Below, piece after piece: positions 54,266 to 63,623 of a stretch of DNA of 64,000 nucleotides; position 1 is the first letter of the stretch, and every line of letters starts with the position of its first letter. Where the stretch lies: positions 62,001-126,000 of the forward strand of contig JADYYP010000081.1 in NCBI GenBank assembly GCA_020853575.1, in the 5' to 3' direction. Origin of the DNA: Planctomycetota bacterium (GTDB lineage: Bacteria > Planctomycetota > UBA1135 > GCA-002686595). The notes below the pieces were generated by a model. The model made no database searches. It had not been told where the DNA came from and saw only the letters and a list, made by a program, of their open reading frames with translations. The position numbers and the translations under genes are program-made.

Positions 54266-56191
54266 ATGAAGCTCCCGCACCTCGCGTCGTCCTTGGCCGC
54301 GCTGTCCCTCGCGTTGAGCGCGTGCGTTTCGTCGTCTTCGACGGCACCGCTCACGACGCGCACCTACGAACACGACTCGCGCGCTGTCGCGGTCGCGCCG
54401 GCTAGCGGTTCGGCTCCGGCCGCCGCGGCTCCGGCGCAGGCGGCCGCGACGCCCGAGCAGGTAGTCGAACGCATCCTCGCGCTCGAGGCGAGCGAGTCCC
54501 ACGTCGACGAGTATCTGCGCGCGTTGTGCGTGGACATCGGCCCGCGCCTGACGAGTTCGACGCAGTTGCACAAGGCCTGCGAGTGGACGCGCGACCAATT
54601 CGCCAGCTTGGGCTTGGTGGCACGCCTGGAGCAGTGGGGCGAGTTCCCGGTCGGTTTCGACCGCGGCCCGTGGCGCGGTGGCATGGTCGCTCCGAGCAAG
54701 CTCGACTTCGAGTTCAACACCTTTGCGTGGACGCCGGGCACCCATGGCGCCGCGCGCGGCAAGGCGCTGCCGTTCCCCACCAGCGAGGAGCAACTCGCCG
54801 CGCTGCGGGAGCACATTCCGGGCGCGTGGCTGGTGCGGCCGCCGGCCAGCGAGCTCAAGGACGCGGACGGCAACGTGCTGTTCGAGAAGCCCCCGCAGCC
54901 CTCGAACGAGTTGATCGAGAAGGTTCAGGACGCCATCGTCGAGCTGGGTGGCCTGGGCGAGCTGCGCGGCGCGCGCAGCGACTTGCTGCTGACCGACGGC
55001 AACTCGCGCATCGCTTGGGACGAGCTCCCCAAGCTGGTGCAGATCCGCGTGCGCAAGGAGCACCACGATCAGCTGTGGCGCGAGCTCGCGGGCGGCGCGC
55101 CGGTCGAGCTCGAGTTCGACATCCAGAACACCTTCGTCCAGGGACCGCGGCCGCAATACAACGTGGTCGCCGATCTGGTCGGCGCGAGCAAGCCCGACGA
55201 GTTCGTGATCGTGTGCGGTCACCTGGACTCATGGGACGGCGCCCAGGGCACGGTCGACAACGGCACCGGCTGCGCGACCACGCTCGAGGCCGCGCGCCTG
55301 CTGATGCGCGCCGGAGCCAAGCCCGAGCGCACCATTCGCTTCATCCTGTGGAGCGGCGAAGAGCAGGGGCTGTTCGGATCCGAGGGCTACGTGCGCGACC
55401 ACGCGGGCGAGCTCGCGAAGGTCAGCGCCGTGCTCAACCACGACGGTGGCACGAACTACCTCTCCGGACTGCGCTGCTCGGCGCAGATGGAGCCGCAACT
55501 GCGCGTGGCGTGCGCCGCGCTCTTCGGACTCGCCCCGGAGATGCCCTTCGAGCTCAAGCCCAACGCCGAAGGCATGCAGGTCAGCCCCGACAGCGACCAC
55601 TGGCCCTTCTTCAAGGCCGGCGTGCCGGGCTTCTTCTGGGAGCAGGCGGGTCGCTCCAACTACAACAAGTACCACCACACGCAGTACGACACGCTCGACG
55701 CGGCGATCCCCGAGTATCAGCGCCATTCGGCGGTGGTCGCGGCGGTCAGCGCCTTCGGGCTGTCGAATCTGCCCGAGCTGCTGGACCGCACGAACATGAA
55801 GGCGCCCGAGCCGCGGCGCATGGGCGTGCGCTTGGAAGGCAACAAGATCGCGAGCGTCTCCGAAGGCCGCGCGAAGAGCGCCGGGCTGCTCGCGGGTGAT
55901 GTCGTGCTCGCGATCGACGGTCACACGGTCAAGACCCAGGCCGGCATCTCCAACGAGGTCTCCAAGGGCGCCCCGCGCAAGCTGTTCCAGATCCAACGCG
56001 GCGAGCAGACACTCGAAGTGGCGCTCGACTGGAGCGACGACCCCGACGAACCGCGGCGCGTCGAGGCCGCGCAGCGCCGCGCCGAGCGCGAAGCGCAGCG
56101 CAAGGCCGAGGCGGACGCCGCCAAGGCCGAGGCGGCGGCGAAGAAGGCGGCCGAGTCCACGACCAGCGCCACCGAAGGCTCCAAACCCTAG
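54266..56191 (+). CDS. M28 family metallopeptidase lipoprotein with PDZ domain
   Basis: A 641-residue protein with a lipoprotein signal (LALSAC, Cys20) and an Ala/Pro linker. The M28 aminopeptidase domain has zinc ligands in CGHLDSWDG (His319), VDNGTGC, WSGEEQG (Glu365/366), NHDGG and YHHTQYD. A protease-associated-type insert precedes the zinc site. A PDZ domain lies at about 510-590 (AGLLAGDVVLAIDGHTV), then a Lys/Ala/Glu-rich coiled tail. It probably trims peptides in the periplasm. ATG is preceded by TAGGCT (9 nt gap). Confidence 0.9.
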   Translation: MKLPHLASSLAALSLALSACVSSSSTAPLTTRTYEHDSRAVAVAPASGSAPAAAAPAQAAATPEQVVERILALEASESHVDEYLRALCVDIGPRLTSSTQLHKACEWTRDQFASLGLVARLEQWGEFPVGFDRGPWRGGMVAPSKLDFEFNTFAWTPGTHGAARGKALPFPTSEEQLAALREHIPGAWLVRPPASELKDADGNVLFEKPPQPSNELIEKVQDAIVELGGLGELRGARSDLLLTDGNSRIAWDELPKLVQIRVRKEHHDQLWRELAGGAPVELEFDIQNTFVQGPRPQYNVVADLVGASKPDEFVIVCGHLDSWDGAQGTVDNGTGCATTLEAARLLMRAGAKPERTIRFILWSGEEQGLFGSEGYVRDHAGELAKVSAVLNHDGGTNYLSGLRCSAQMEPQLRVACAALFGLAPEMPFELKPNAEGMQVSPDSDHWPFFKAGVPGFFWEQAGRSNYNKYHHTQYDTLDAAIPEYQRHSAVVAAVSAFGLSNLPELLDRTNMKAPEPRRMGVRLEGNKIASVSEGRAKSAGLLAGDVVLAIDGHTVKTQAGISNEVSKGAPRKLFQIQRGEQTLEVALDWSDDPDEPRRVEAAQRRAEREAQRKAEADAAKAEAAAKKAAESTTSATEGSKP

Positions 56192-56209
56192 GACGCGCCG
56201 CGCACTTCC

Positions 56210-57547
56210 ATGGGGACGAGCTCGAGCGCGGCGCGCGCAGCGTGGCTCGAGCGTTGGGCGCTGCACCGACCCGAGCTGCGCGCGTGGGCGCTGTACGACT
56301 GCGCCAACTCGGCCTTTTTCACGACGGTCGTGACCGCGCTGTTTCCGCTGTATTACCGCGACGTCGCCGCGCAGGGCCGCGGCGAAGTGCTCGAGACCTA
56401 TGCCGACTTGACCAAGTGGAGCATGCTCGCGGTGGCCTTGGTCGGGCCGTTCCTGGGTGCCCTGGCCGACACGACCGCGCGCAAGAAGCCGTTGATGGCC
56501 GCGTTCGTCGCGCTCGGCGTGCTCGCCACGGCAGCGATGTGGTTCATCGAGCGCGGAGACTGGCAGCTCGCGTCGTGGCTGTTCGTGCTGAGCAACGTGG
56601 GGGTCGCGGGCAGTTTCGTGTTCTACGACGCGCTCCTGCCGTCGGTGGCGCGCGCGGACGAGCTCGACCGCGCCTCGACCTCGGCCTACGCGCTGGGCTA
56701 CCTCGGCGGCGGCCTGCTGCTGGCGCTGAACTTGGCGTGGATCCTCGCGCCCAGTTGGTTCGGCTTGCCCGAGGGCTCGAGCGTGCCGGTGCGGCTCGCG
56801 TTCGTTTCCGTCGCACTGTGGTGGGGCGCGTTCGCCATTCCCCTGTTCGTGCGCGTCGCGGAGCCTGCGCGCGTGTACGAGTCGGACGAACATCCCGGAG
56901 CCTCGGCGCTGCTCGACGCGCTGCGGCGCTTGTACGAGACCGCGCGCGAGCTCCCGCGCTACCGCCAGGCGTTTCTCTTGCTCGCCGCGATGCTGGTCTA
57001 CAACGACGGGATCAACACCATCATCCGCATGGCGACCCTGTACGGCGCGGAGCTCGGACTGTCGAGCGCGGAGCTGATCCCCGCGATCTTGCTCGTGCAG
57101 TTCATCGGGATCCCGTGCGCGCTGCTCTTCGGGAGGCTCGCGGGCTGGATCGGTCCCAAGCGCGCCGTGCTGTGCGGGCTGGCGTGCTACGTCGGGATCA
57201 CGGCGCTCGCTTGGCGCATGACCAGCGTCGACCGCGACACCGCGCGCACTCTGTTCTACGCGCTGGCGGTCGGCGTCGGAATGGTGATGGGCGGCTGCCA
57301 GGCACTGACGCGCTCGATGTTCGCGAGCATGGTGCCGGCGCACAAAGCGGGCGAGTTCTTCGGCTTGTTCGCCGTGCTCGAGCGTTTCTCCGCGATCCTG
57401 GGGCCGCTCGCGTTCAGTGCCGCGATCCGCTGGAGCGGCAGCCAGCGCGCCGGAGTCGTGCCGCTGTTCGTGTTCTTCGCGATCGGCGCCGCGCTGCTCG
57501 CGCGCGTCGACCTCGAGGCCGGGCGCAAGGCCGCCCGCGAGGGCTGA
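56210..57547 (+). CDS. UMF1-type (Atg22-like) MFS transporter
   Basis: A 445-residue transporter with about twelve membrane segments. WALYDCANSAFFTTVVTALFPLYY near the N-terminus and MGGCQALTRSMFASMVPA in the second half are signatures of the bacterial UMF1/Atg22-like branch of MFS. Exported or imported substrates are not settled for this family; amino-acid efflux is inferred from yeast Atg22. It starts 18 bp after the M28 peptidase stop, so peptide cleavage and amino-acid transport could be linked. It converges on the AttH-like gene with 10 bp between stops. Confidence 0.88.
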   Translation: MGTSSSAARAAWLERWALHRPELRAWALYDCANSAFFTTVVTALFPLYYRDVAAQGRGEVLETYADLTKWSMLAVALVGPFLGALADTTARKKPLMAAFVALGVLATAAMWFIERGDWQLASWLFVLSNVGVAGSFVFYDALLPSVARADELDRASTSAYALGYLGGGLLLALNLAWILAPSWFGLPEGSSVPVRLAFVSVALWWGAFAIPLFVRVAEPARVYESDEHPGASALLDALRRLYETARELPRYRQAFLLLAAMLVYNDGINTIIRMATLYGAELGLSSAELIPAILLVQFIGIPCALLFGRLAGWIGPKRAVLCGLACYVGITALAWRMTSVDRDTARTLFYALAVGVGMVMGGCQALTRSMFASMVPAHKAGEFFGLFAVLERFSAILGPLAFSAAIRWSGSQRAGVVPLFVFFAIGAALLARVDLEAGRKAAREG

Positions 57548-57557
57548 GCCGCCCGCG

Positions 57558-58688
57558 CTAGTAGCCGGTCAGCTCCACGAAGCCGCGCGCGCTCGACTCG
57601 CGCGCACCACGCTTGGCTGTCGCGCGCACGGGTCCCTCCCAGTAGCGCACGGCGAGCGCGAGCTCGGACTCGGGCAACAGCGCATCGATCTCGCACTCCA
57701 GTTCGAAGCGTGGCACACGCACGCTCCAACGCGCTGGATAATCGGTGCCGCTGCGCTCCATCCGGCGCCGCGCGCGCACATCGACCGCGAAATCGTCGAG
57801 GCGCAGCGCGTGCACGCTCCCGTCGGACTCGACGAACGTGCCCGAGCTCGCCGTGTCGCGCGTCCCGTCCTCGCGCCGCATCAAGTACAGCATCAGCGCG
57901 CTGCCGTCGTCGAAGCGCAGCGCGAACCAATCCCATCCGACCTGACCGGCCTCGAGCGCGCTGGTCGACCACTCACGATCGAACCAGCTCGCTCCGCGCA
58001 CGCGCAACGCGCGACCTCCGAGCCTCAGCGTGCCTTCGGTGAGGAGCGTGGGGATCGAGTAGTAGTACGAGGCGTTGCCCGCGTGGGCGCCCTTGCGCGA
58101 CAACCCGCGCTCGCCGTGGAGCACGATGTCCGCGGAGCCGGCGGCGGCGGGATGCAGGGTCAAGGAGAGCTCGACCTCGCCGTCGCTCGCCGCGAGCCGC
58201 ACCGGGCCGTGCTCGAGGTCGCCCGCTGCGCTCCAATCACGCGTCCAGACGCGCCAGGGCGTGGTCTCGGCGCCAGCGAGCCCGAGGGCACCGCGCTCGA
58301 AGCGCTCGAAGGCCACGAACCGCTCGCGCGCGATGTCGCCGACGGCGAAGTGCGCCATGAACACGTCGCGTGCATTCCACGGCGATGTCCCCGGCGGCGG
58401 GAGCACGCCCAGCGCGCGGCGGAAGAAGGTCAGTTGGTAGGAGAACTCGCGGCCTTCGTCGTCGGCGAGATTGCCGGTGAAATACCACCACTCGGTCTGG
58501 AAGCTGGCATGGGGCCCGTGGTCGCGCGGGAATTCGAGCTCGCGCGGCTCGAGCGCGCGCTCGAAGCGCGGGTCGGCCGGCGCGGAGAGCAACTCACCGA
58601 CGTCGAGCGTCGCGCGCGGCGTCTGCGCGTCCTCGCGGCACGCGGCCAGCGACAGCGTCAGGGCGATGAAGATGAAGGCGCGCATCAT
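57558..58688 (-). CDS. AttH/CrtC-like lipocalin-fold lipoprotein
   Basis: A 376-residue protein with a lipoprotein signal (TLSLAAC, Cys17) and the two-lobed AttH/carotenoid 1,2-hydratase fold. TEWWYFTGNL, FMAHFAVGDI, SYYYSIP and WFDREWSTS are the conserved motifs. Its ATG overlaps the permease stop (ATGA), completing an ATPase-permease-lipoprotein operon. This trio is common in bacteria; the lipoprotein may receive a lipid or hydrophobic cargo from the ABC complex. A carotenoid hydratase role is possible but no carotenoid synthesis genes are adjacent. Confidence 0.86.
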   Translation of the reverse strand: MMRAFIFIALTLSLAACREDAQTPRATLDVGELLSAPADPRFERALEPRELEFPRDHGPHASFQTEWWYFTGNLADDEGREFSYQLTFFRRALGVLPPPGTSPWNARDVFMAHFAVGDIARERFVAFERFERGALGLAGAETTPWRVWTRDWSAAGDLEHGPVRLAASDGEVELSLTLHPAAAGSADIVLHGERGLSRKGAHAGNASYYYSIPTLLTEGTLRLGGRALRVRGASWFDREWSTSALEAGQVGWDWFALRFDDGSALMLYLMRREDGTRDTASSGTFVESDGSVHALRLDDFAVDVRARRRMERSGTDYPARWSVRVPRFELECEIDALLPESELALAVRYWEGPVRATAKRGARESSARGFVELTGY

Positions 58689-61234
58689 TCACCTCGCAAG
58701 GCCGCGGCGGGGGACAGACGCGCCATGCGCAGCGCGGGATACAGCCCGGCCACGAAGGCCGAAACCAGAGCCAGCGCGAAGGTCTCGGCCAGGACCCGCG
58801 GGGCGATCTCGACCTCCAGGGTCCAGCCGAACGAGCGCGCGTTGATCACCAGGATCAACACCAGCGCCGTTGCGACGCCCAGCGGCAGCGCGAACGCGCC
58901 GGCGAGCAGACCGATCGCGCCCGATTGCCCGAGCACCACGGCGCGCAGGCCAGCGGGCGACAGCCCCAGGGCGCGCAGCACGCCGAGCTCGCGTTCGCGC
59001 TCGAGCTCGATTGCCAGCAGCGCTCCGATCACGCCGAGCAGGGCCACGACCCCGGCCAGGAGGCGCAGCACGCGGGTCACAGCAAAGGTGCGATCGAAGA
59101 CCTCCAGCGAGGCGTTCTCGAGCTCGCGCTTGGAGCGCACGCGTGCCGTTTCGCCGGAAGCGAGTCGCGCCCGCAGCGCGGCCACGGTCGCATCGACGTC
59201 GCGCTGCTCCTCGAGGAACAGCCCCAGCGCGCTGACGCGGTCCTCTCCGCTGGCGGCGACCCAGGTCGAGCGTGACACCAGCGCCCAACCCTGATCCGAC
59301 GAGTAGTCGCGGAACACGCCGAGCACCTCGAACGCCCGCGGACCTTGGGCCGTCCGCACTTGGAGCTCGTCCCCGACACCGAGCCCGCGCTTGCGCGCCA
59401 GTGCCTCGGAAACGAGCAGCGTCGGTTGGCCATCGAAGCGCGACCACACTCGCGCGGAGTCGCCCTCGAGCAAGGTGTACGCGCTGCGGCTGCGCGGGCG
59501 CAGGTCGACGGCGGATGCGAACACGCGCGAGCCGTCGGCGAGGTCGAGCTCGATGTCGCGAAACAGCGAAGCCTCGCTCACGCCTTCAGCCGACAGCATG
59601 CGCTGCACCAGCTCGGGCGCGAGCACCGCGGAGTCGCGGTTGGAGAACGAGCTCGGACTCGAGACATAGACGTCGGCCGCGAGCGCGGTGCCCAGCCAAC
59701 GCACCACCGTGCCGCGGAAGCTGTCGACCAGGATGCCCATGCCGGCGGTCGCGGAGAGCGCGATCGAGAGAGCGGCGATGGCCACCGAGCTGCGTGCGAG
59801 GTGACTGGTCACTCCACGCGCGGCGATGCGCCCCAAGTTGCCGCCGACCAAGCCGAAAAGCGGCGCGAGCGCGCGGCAACCCAGCGTGGTCGAGAGCGGC
59901 ACCGCCAGGGCGCTCGAGAGCAAGAGCAGGAACAAGGCGGCGAAGCCCAGCGCCAGGCTGGTGCCCGAGGCGCGCAGGAGCGCCAGCGCGAGCGCGCACA
60001 GACCGGCGCCGGCGAGCGCCAGACGGCCCGTGTTCGAGCGCAGGCGTGACTCCGGCGCCGCGCGGTCGAGCGTCGCGCGCGGCGTCGTGCGCATGGCATC
60101 GAGCGCCGGGAACAGCGCTCCGATCAAGGTCGCGCCCAGACCGAGCGCCAAGGCCTCGGCGAGGACCATCGGCGTCAGCACCAGCTCGCGCACCGAGACG
60201 ACGTAGTAGAGATCGTTGATCGTCTGCGTGACCAGCCCGAGCAGCGCGTGGGCCAGCAGCCAACCGAGCCCGATCCCGCAGGCCGTGCCCGCGCAGCCGA
60301 TCGCGAGCGCCTCCGAGCACACCGTGCGGAACACCTCGCCGCGCGTCGCACCCACGGCGCGCAGCGTGCCCCACAGCGAGCGACGCTGGACGACGGCGAA
60401 GGTCATCGTGTTGTAGACCAGGAACACGCCGACGAGCAACGCCAGGAACCCCAGCGCTCGCAGATTGAGCTCGAACGCGCGCGTCATGCTCTCGACAGCT
60501 TCCGCCCGGCTCGACGCCGGCTCCAGGACGCACGTCGGCGGCAACTTCGCGCGCACGCGTTCGAGCTGAGCCGCGCGCGTCGGCGCGTCGTCCGCCAGCG
60601 CCAGGTCGATGCGCGAGAGCCGCCCTTCGACGCCCAGCAGCTCCTGCGCGGTCGCGATGTCGGTGAGCACGACGTCGGCGAGCGCGGCGCGCGCGCTCTC
60701 GCCTTGCGGCTCGATCACGCCGGCCAGAACGAGACGCCGAGTTTCACTTCCGATCGAGAACGCGAGCTCGTCCCCGACCTCCAGGCCGAGCTCGCGCGCC
60801 GTCGGTCCCGCGAGCCACGCGCCTGCGGAGCGCACCAGCGCCGCGCCGTCGAATGCACCGCTGGACACGCTCGAGGCGCGGAACGGGCGCTCCGCGAAAG
60901 GGTCGACTCCCAACAGGTCGAGCGTGCGCGGCGCGGGCGCGATCAGCGCGAGCGAACGCTGCACCACGGGCGCGGACTTGGGCGCCAACGGATCGAGCGC
61001 GAGCTCGACGTACAGCGCATCCGGCACACCGCGCGCGTCGCCGCGGACGACGTGCGTCGCGGAACCGCTCAAGGCGCGTGTCGAGAGCCGAAAGGCGCGC
61101 GCGGTGCTCGCGGCAGCGGTCTCGATGCCGACCACGACCGCCACGCCGAGCGCGACGCCGACCACCGCGAGCACCAGTTGCGCGGGGTGCCGGCGGAGGT
61201 AGCGCAGGCTGGCGCGCGCGAGGATCGAGATCAC
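58685..61234 (-). CDS. FtsX/LolCE/MacB-type ABC transporter permease
   Basis: An 849-residue protein with a duplicated FtsX unit. The N-terminal anchor is at about 15-40, a periplasmic domain follows, then three membrane segments (about 260-390), a second pair around 410-490, another periplasmic domain and three C-terminal segments ending PALRMARLSPAAALRGE. These permeases extract or push lipids, lipoproteins or peptides rather than transport them across. The start is GTG at 61234, overlapping the ATPase stop; the end overlaps the AttH-like gene. Confidence 0.9.
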   Translation of the reverse strand: MISILARASLRYLRRHPAQLVLAVVGVALGVAVVVGIETAAASTARAFRLSTRALSGSATHVVRGDARGVPDALYVELALDPLAPKSAPVVQRSLALIAPAPRTLDLLGVDPFAERPFRASSVSSGAFDGAALVRSAGAWLAGPTARELGLEVGDELAFSIGSETRRLVLAGVIEPQGESARAALADVVLTDIATAQELLGVEGRLSRIDLALADDAPTRAAQLERVRAKLPPTCVLEPASSRAEAVESMTRAFELNLRALGFLALLVGVFLVYNTMTFAVVQRRSLWGTLRAVGATRGEVFRTVCSEALAIGCAGTACGIGLGWLLAHALLGLVTQTINDLYYVVSVRELVLTPMVLAEALALGLGATLIGALFPALDAMRTTPRATLDRAAPESRLRSNTGRLALAGAGLCALALALLRASGTSLALGFAALFLLLLSSALAVPLSTTLGCRALAPLFGLVGGNLGRIAARGVTSHLARSSVAIAALSIALSATAGMGILVDSFRGTVVRWLGTALAADVYVSSPSSFSNRDSAVLAPELVQRMLSAEGVSEASLFRDIELDLADGSRVFASAVDLRPRSRSAYTLLEGDSARVWSRFDGQPTLLVSEALARKRGLGVGDELQVRTAQGPRAFEVLGVFRDYSSDQGWALVSRSTWVAASGEDRVSALGLFLEEQRDVDATVAALRARLASGETARVRSKRELENASLEVFDRTFAVTRVLRLLAGVVALLGVIGALLAIELERERELGVLRALGLSPAGLRAVVLGQSGAIGLLAGAFALPLGVATALVLILVINARSFGWTLEVEIAPRVLAETFALALVSAFVAGLYPALRMARLSPAAALRGE

Positions 61235-61941
61235 GCGCCCGCGCTCCGCTGACGCTCGAAGATGCGTCCGTCGCGCAGCTCGAGCACGCGGTCGCCCAAC
61301 TCCGCCGCCGCCGCGCTGTGCGTGACCATCAGGAGCGTCTTGCCACTCGGGCGCAGCAGCTTCGTCAACAGCTCCAGGACGGCGCGCGCGTTCTCCTCGT
61401 CGAGGTTTCCGGTCGGCTCGTCCGCCAACACCAGGTCTGGATCGTGCACCAGCGCGCGGGCCACCGCGACGCGCTGCTGCTCGCCGCCCGAGAGCCGTTC
61501 GGGGAACTTGTGGCGCTGGGCGGAGAGCCCGACGGCCTCGAGCAAGCTCGCGGCGCGCGCGCGACCGCGTTCGTCGAGCGTGCCCTTGAGCTCCAGCGGC
61601 AGGAGCAGGTTCTCCTCGATCGACAACGTCGGCAGCAGGTTGAAGAACTGGAACACCAACCCGATGCGCTCGCGGCGCACGCGCGTGCGCCGCTCCTCGC
61701 TGGCCGCGCTGAAGTCCTCGCCGAACAGCTCGACGCGCCCCGAGCTCGCGCTGTCGATCCCGCTGAGCACGTGGATCAGGGACGACTTGCCGCTGCCGCT
61801 GCGGCCGACCAGCACGGCGAACTCCGCGCGCGCGAGCTCGAGATCGATGCCGTGGAGCACCTCGCGAGTCGTTCCGGCCTCGGCGTAGCTCTTGCGCACC
61901 GCCTCGAGGCGCGCGATCGGAGCTGGCGAGCGATGGCTCAT
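61231..61941 (-). CDS. LolD/MacB-type ABC transporter ATP-binding protein
   Basis: A 236-residue ATPase: Walker A GRSGSGKSS (about 46-54), signature LSGGEQQRVAVARAL, Walker B LVLADEPTGNLD, H-loop VTHS. The short LolD/MacB-style layout and its partner permease mark it as a mechanotransmission-type ABC system. First gene of the three-gene operon with the permease and AttH-like lipoprotein. It starts 77 bp after galK ends, on the same strand, so it might also be read through from galK. Confidence 0.93.
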   Translation of the reverse strand: MSHRSPAPIARLEAVRKSYAEAGTTREVLHGIDLELARAEFAVLVGRSGSGKSSLIHVLSGIDSASSGRVELFGEDFSAASEERRTRVRRERIGLVFQFFNLLPTLSIEENLLLPLELKGTLDERGRARAASLLEAVGLSAQRHKFPERLSGGEQQRVAVARALVHDPDLVLADEPTGNLDEENARAVLELLTKLLRPSGKTLLMVTHSAAAAELGDRVLELRDGRIFERQRSAGA

Positions 61942-62018
61942 GCGTTGCGCATGTGTCGGTCAACGCACGCCGCGAGTCCAACGAAAAAGGCACTCGCGAC
62001 GGCGACTTCTGCGGGCGG

Positions 62019-63293
62019 TCAGCGTGCGCCCTCGCCGCGCTCCGCCCGATCCGTCGCAGCGGGCTCGATTCGAGCGTGCGCCGGCCGCCACAGTTGGACC
62101 GAGGCACCTGCCGAGGCGCGCGCCACGAGCACGGGCTCGGCCAGCGCCGCCGGAACGGCGCGCGCGGCGTAGAACTCGCGCCGCAGGCCGGCCACCACGC
62201 GCTCGGCATCGGCCTGGCGCGCGAGCGCGACGGCGCAGCCGCCGAAACCAGCTCCGGTCAGGCGCGCGCCAAGGGCACCGTGGCAACGCGCGAGCTCGAC
62301 CAGCCTGTCGAGCTCGGGATGACTGACCTCGTAGTCGAGGGCCAGGCTCGCGTGCGATTCGTCCATCAGTTGCCCGAACGTCTCCGCGTCGCCGGCGATC
62401 AGCGCCTGACGCGCGCGAGCCACGCGCATGCCTTCGGAAATCTGATGGCGAAAGCGCTGGAGCAACACGCCCTCGAGACGCTGCGCGGCGATCCAGCCGA
62501 GACGCTCGGCGCCCAAGCGCTCGAGCAATTCCGGATAGCTCGCCCCCGCGGCAGCGACCTCGGGCACGGCCAGCATCTCGCGCAGTGCCGCCGCGCACTG
62601 TGCGCGCCGTGAGTTGTAGGCCTCGCGCGCGGCGCCGGATTTGTCGGCGAGCACCAAGCTGTGCGCGACGACGAAGCGCCACGAGCTCGGCAGCGGCACG
62701 GCCTCGACTCGCAGCGGGTGGAACGCAATGCGCAGCGCGTGGTCCGCGCGTGCGTTGAGGCAGATCGCCTGGTCCATCCCGCCGGAATGGGTGCCGACGT
62801 AGCGCTCGCCGCGCGCCATCAGATCGGCGAACACCAGCGGTTCGACCGCGAGCTCGTTCGCGTGCGCGCAGGCGAGACCACAGGCCACCGAGAGCGCGGA
62901 CGAGGAGGACAGGCCCGCGGCCGGCGGCACGTCGCCTTCGATCAGTGCGTCGAATCCGCGCTGGACACCACATTCGCGGGCGAGGATCTGCGCCGCGGCT
63001 TTGGCGTAGTTGCCCCAGTCGCCTTGGGGAAAAGGCTCGATCGCGGGTGCGAGCTCGAAGTTCCGCGGGCCGAAGGTCGGGTCGAGGTTGCAGAGCACGA
63101 CGCGCGCGTCGCGCCGCGGCCGGAGCGCCAGCCGCAGCTCGCGTTGCAGAGCCATCGGCAACACCGGCAAGTCGTTGTAGTCGGTGTGCTCGCCGATCAG
63201 ATTGACGCGGCCGGGAGCGCGGACGACGGCGCTGGGTTCGACGCCGAAGCGCTCGCGAAAGCGTGCGCACAGCGCGGGCAGGGGGTCGGACAT
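62019..63293 (-). CDS. galK: Galactokinase (GHMP family)
   Basis: A 424-residue GHMP kinase. GRVNLIGEHTDYN is the galactokinase signature near residue 28, GLSSSSALSVACGLA is the ATP loop, SGGMDQ carries the catalytic Asp, and LTGAGFGGCA is motif 3. It phosphorylates galactose (or a related sugar) at C1. ATG at 63293 is chosen because the open frame before it is proline- and glycine-rich non-homologous sequence. The C-terminal 25 residues are a short extra tail. No galT or galE lies beside it. Confidence 0.92.
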   Translation of the reverse strand: MSDPLPALCARFRERFGVEPSAVVRAPGRVNLIGEHTDYNDLPVLPMALQRELRLALRPRRDARVVLCNLDPTFGPRNFELAPAIEPFPQGDWGNYAKAAAQILARECGVQRGFDALIEGDVPPAAGLSSSSALSVACGLACAHANELAVEPLVFADLMARGERYVGTHSGGMDQAICLNARADHALRIAFHPLRVEAVPLPSSWRFVVAHSLVLADKSGAAREAYNSRRAQCAAALREMLAVPEVAAAGASYPELLERLGAERLGWIAAQRLEGVLLQRFRHQISEGMRVARARQALIAGDAETFGQLMDESHASLALDYEVSHPELDRLVELARCHGALGARLTGAGFGGCAVALARQADAERVVAGLRREFYAARAVPAALAEPVLVARASAGASVQLWRPAHARIEPAATDRAERGEGAR

Positions 63294-63623
63294 GGGTGGA
63301 GGGGGATTGAGGCCGAGAGCGCCGCGAGCCGCCGGCGAGCACGGAGAGCCGGGCCGCGCCAGCTTGCCAGCTTCGTCGAGATCCTGCATTGACGTGCCCG
63401 AAACCTCGCGCGAGCATTCAGCTCACGTGCGGCCAACAGGCTCGCTCCGGCGGCGCTTCGCGCAGGTTCCGCCCGGACGGTCGCGGCCGTCGCAGCGACG
63501 GGCCTCTCCATCCGACGCGATCGCGATGCGGGTTCGACGCGCGGCGCCACGGCCTCCGCCCGGCGAGCATTCCGGCTGCACGCGGTTTTCGACCTTCGTT
63601 TCCCCTCCCTTCAGGAGTTCCCC
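63294..63623. other. Intergenic region between divergent genes
   Basis: About 330 bp that should hold the promoters of galK and of the secreted-protein gene. I recognise no firm promoter, but AGGAG (63613-63617) is a clear ribosome site for the gene starting at 63624. Confidence 0.5.
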
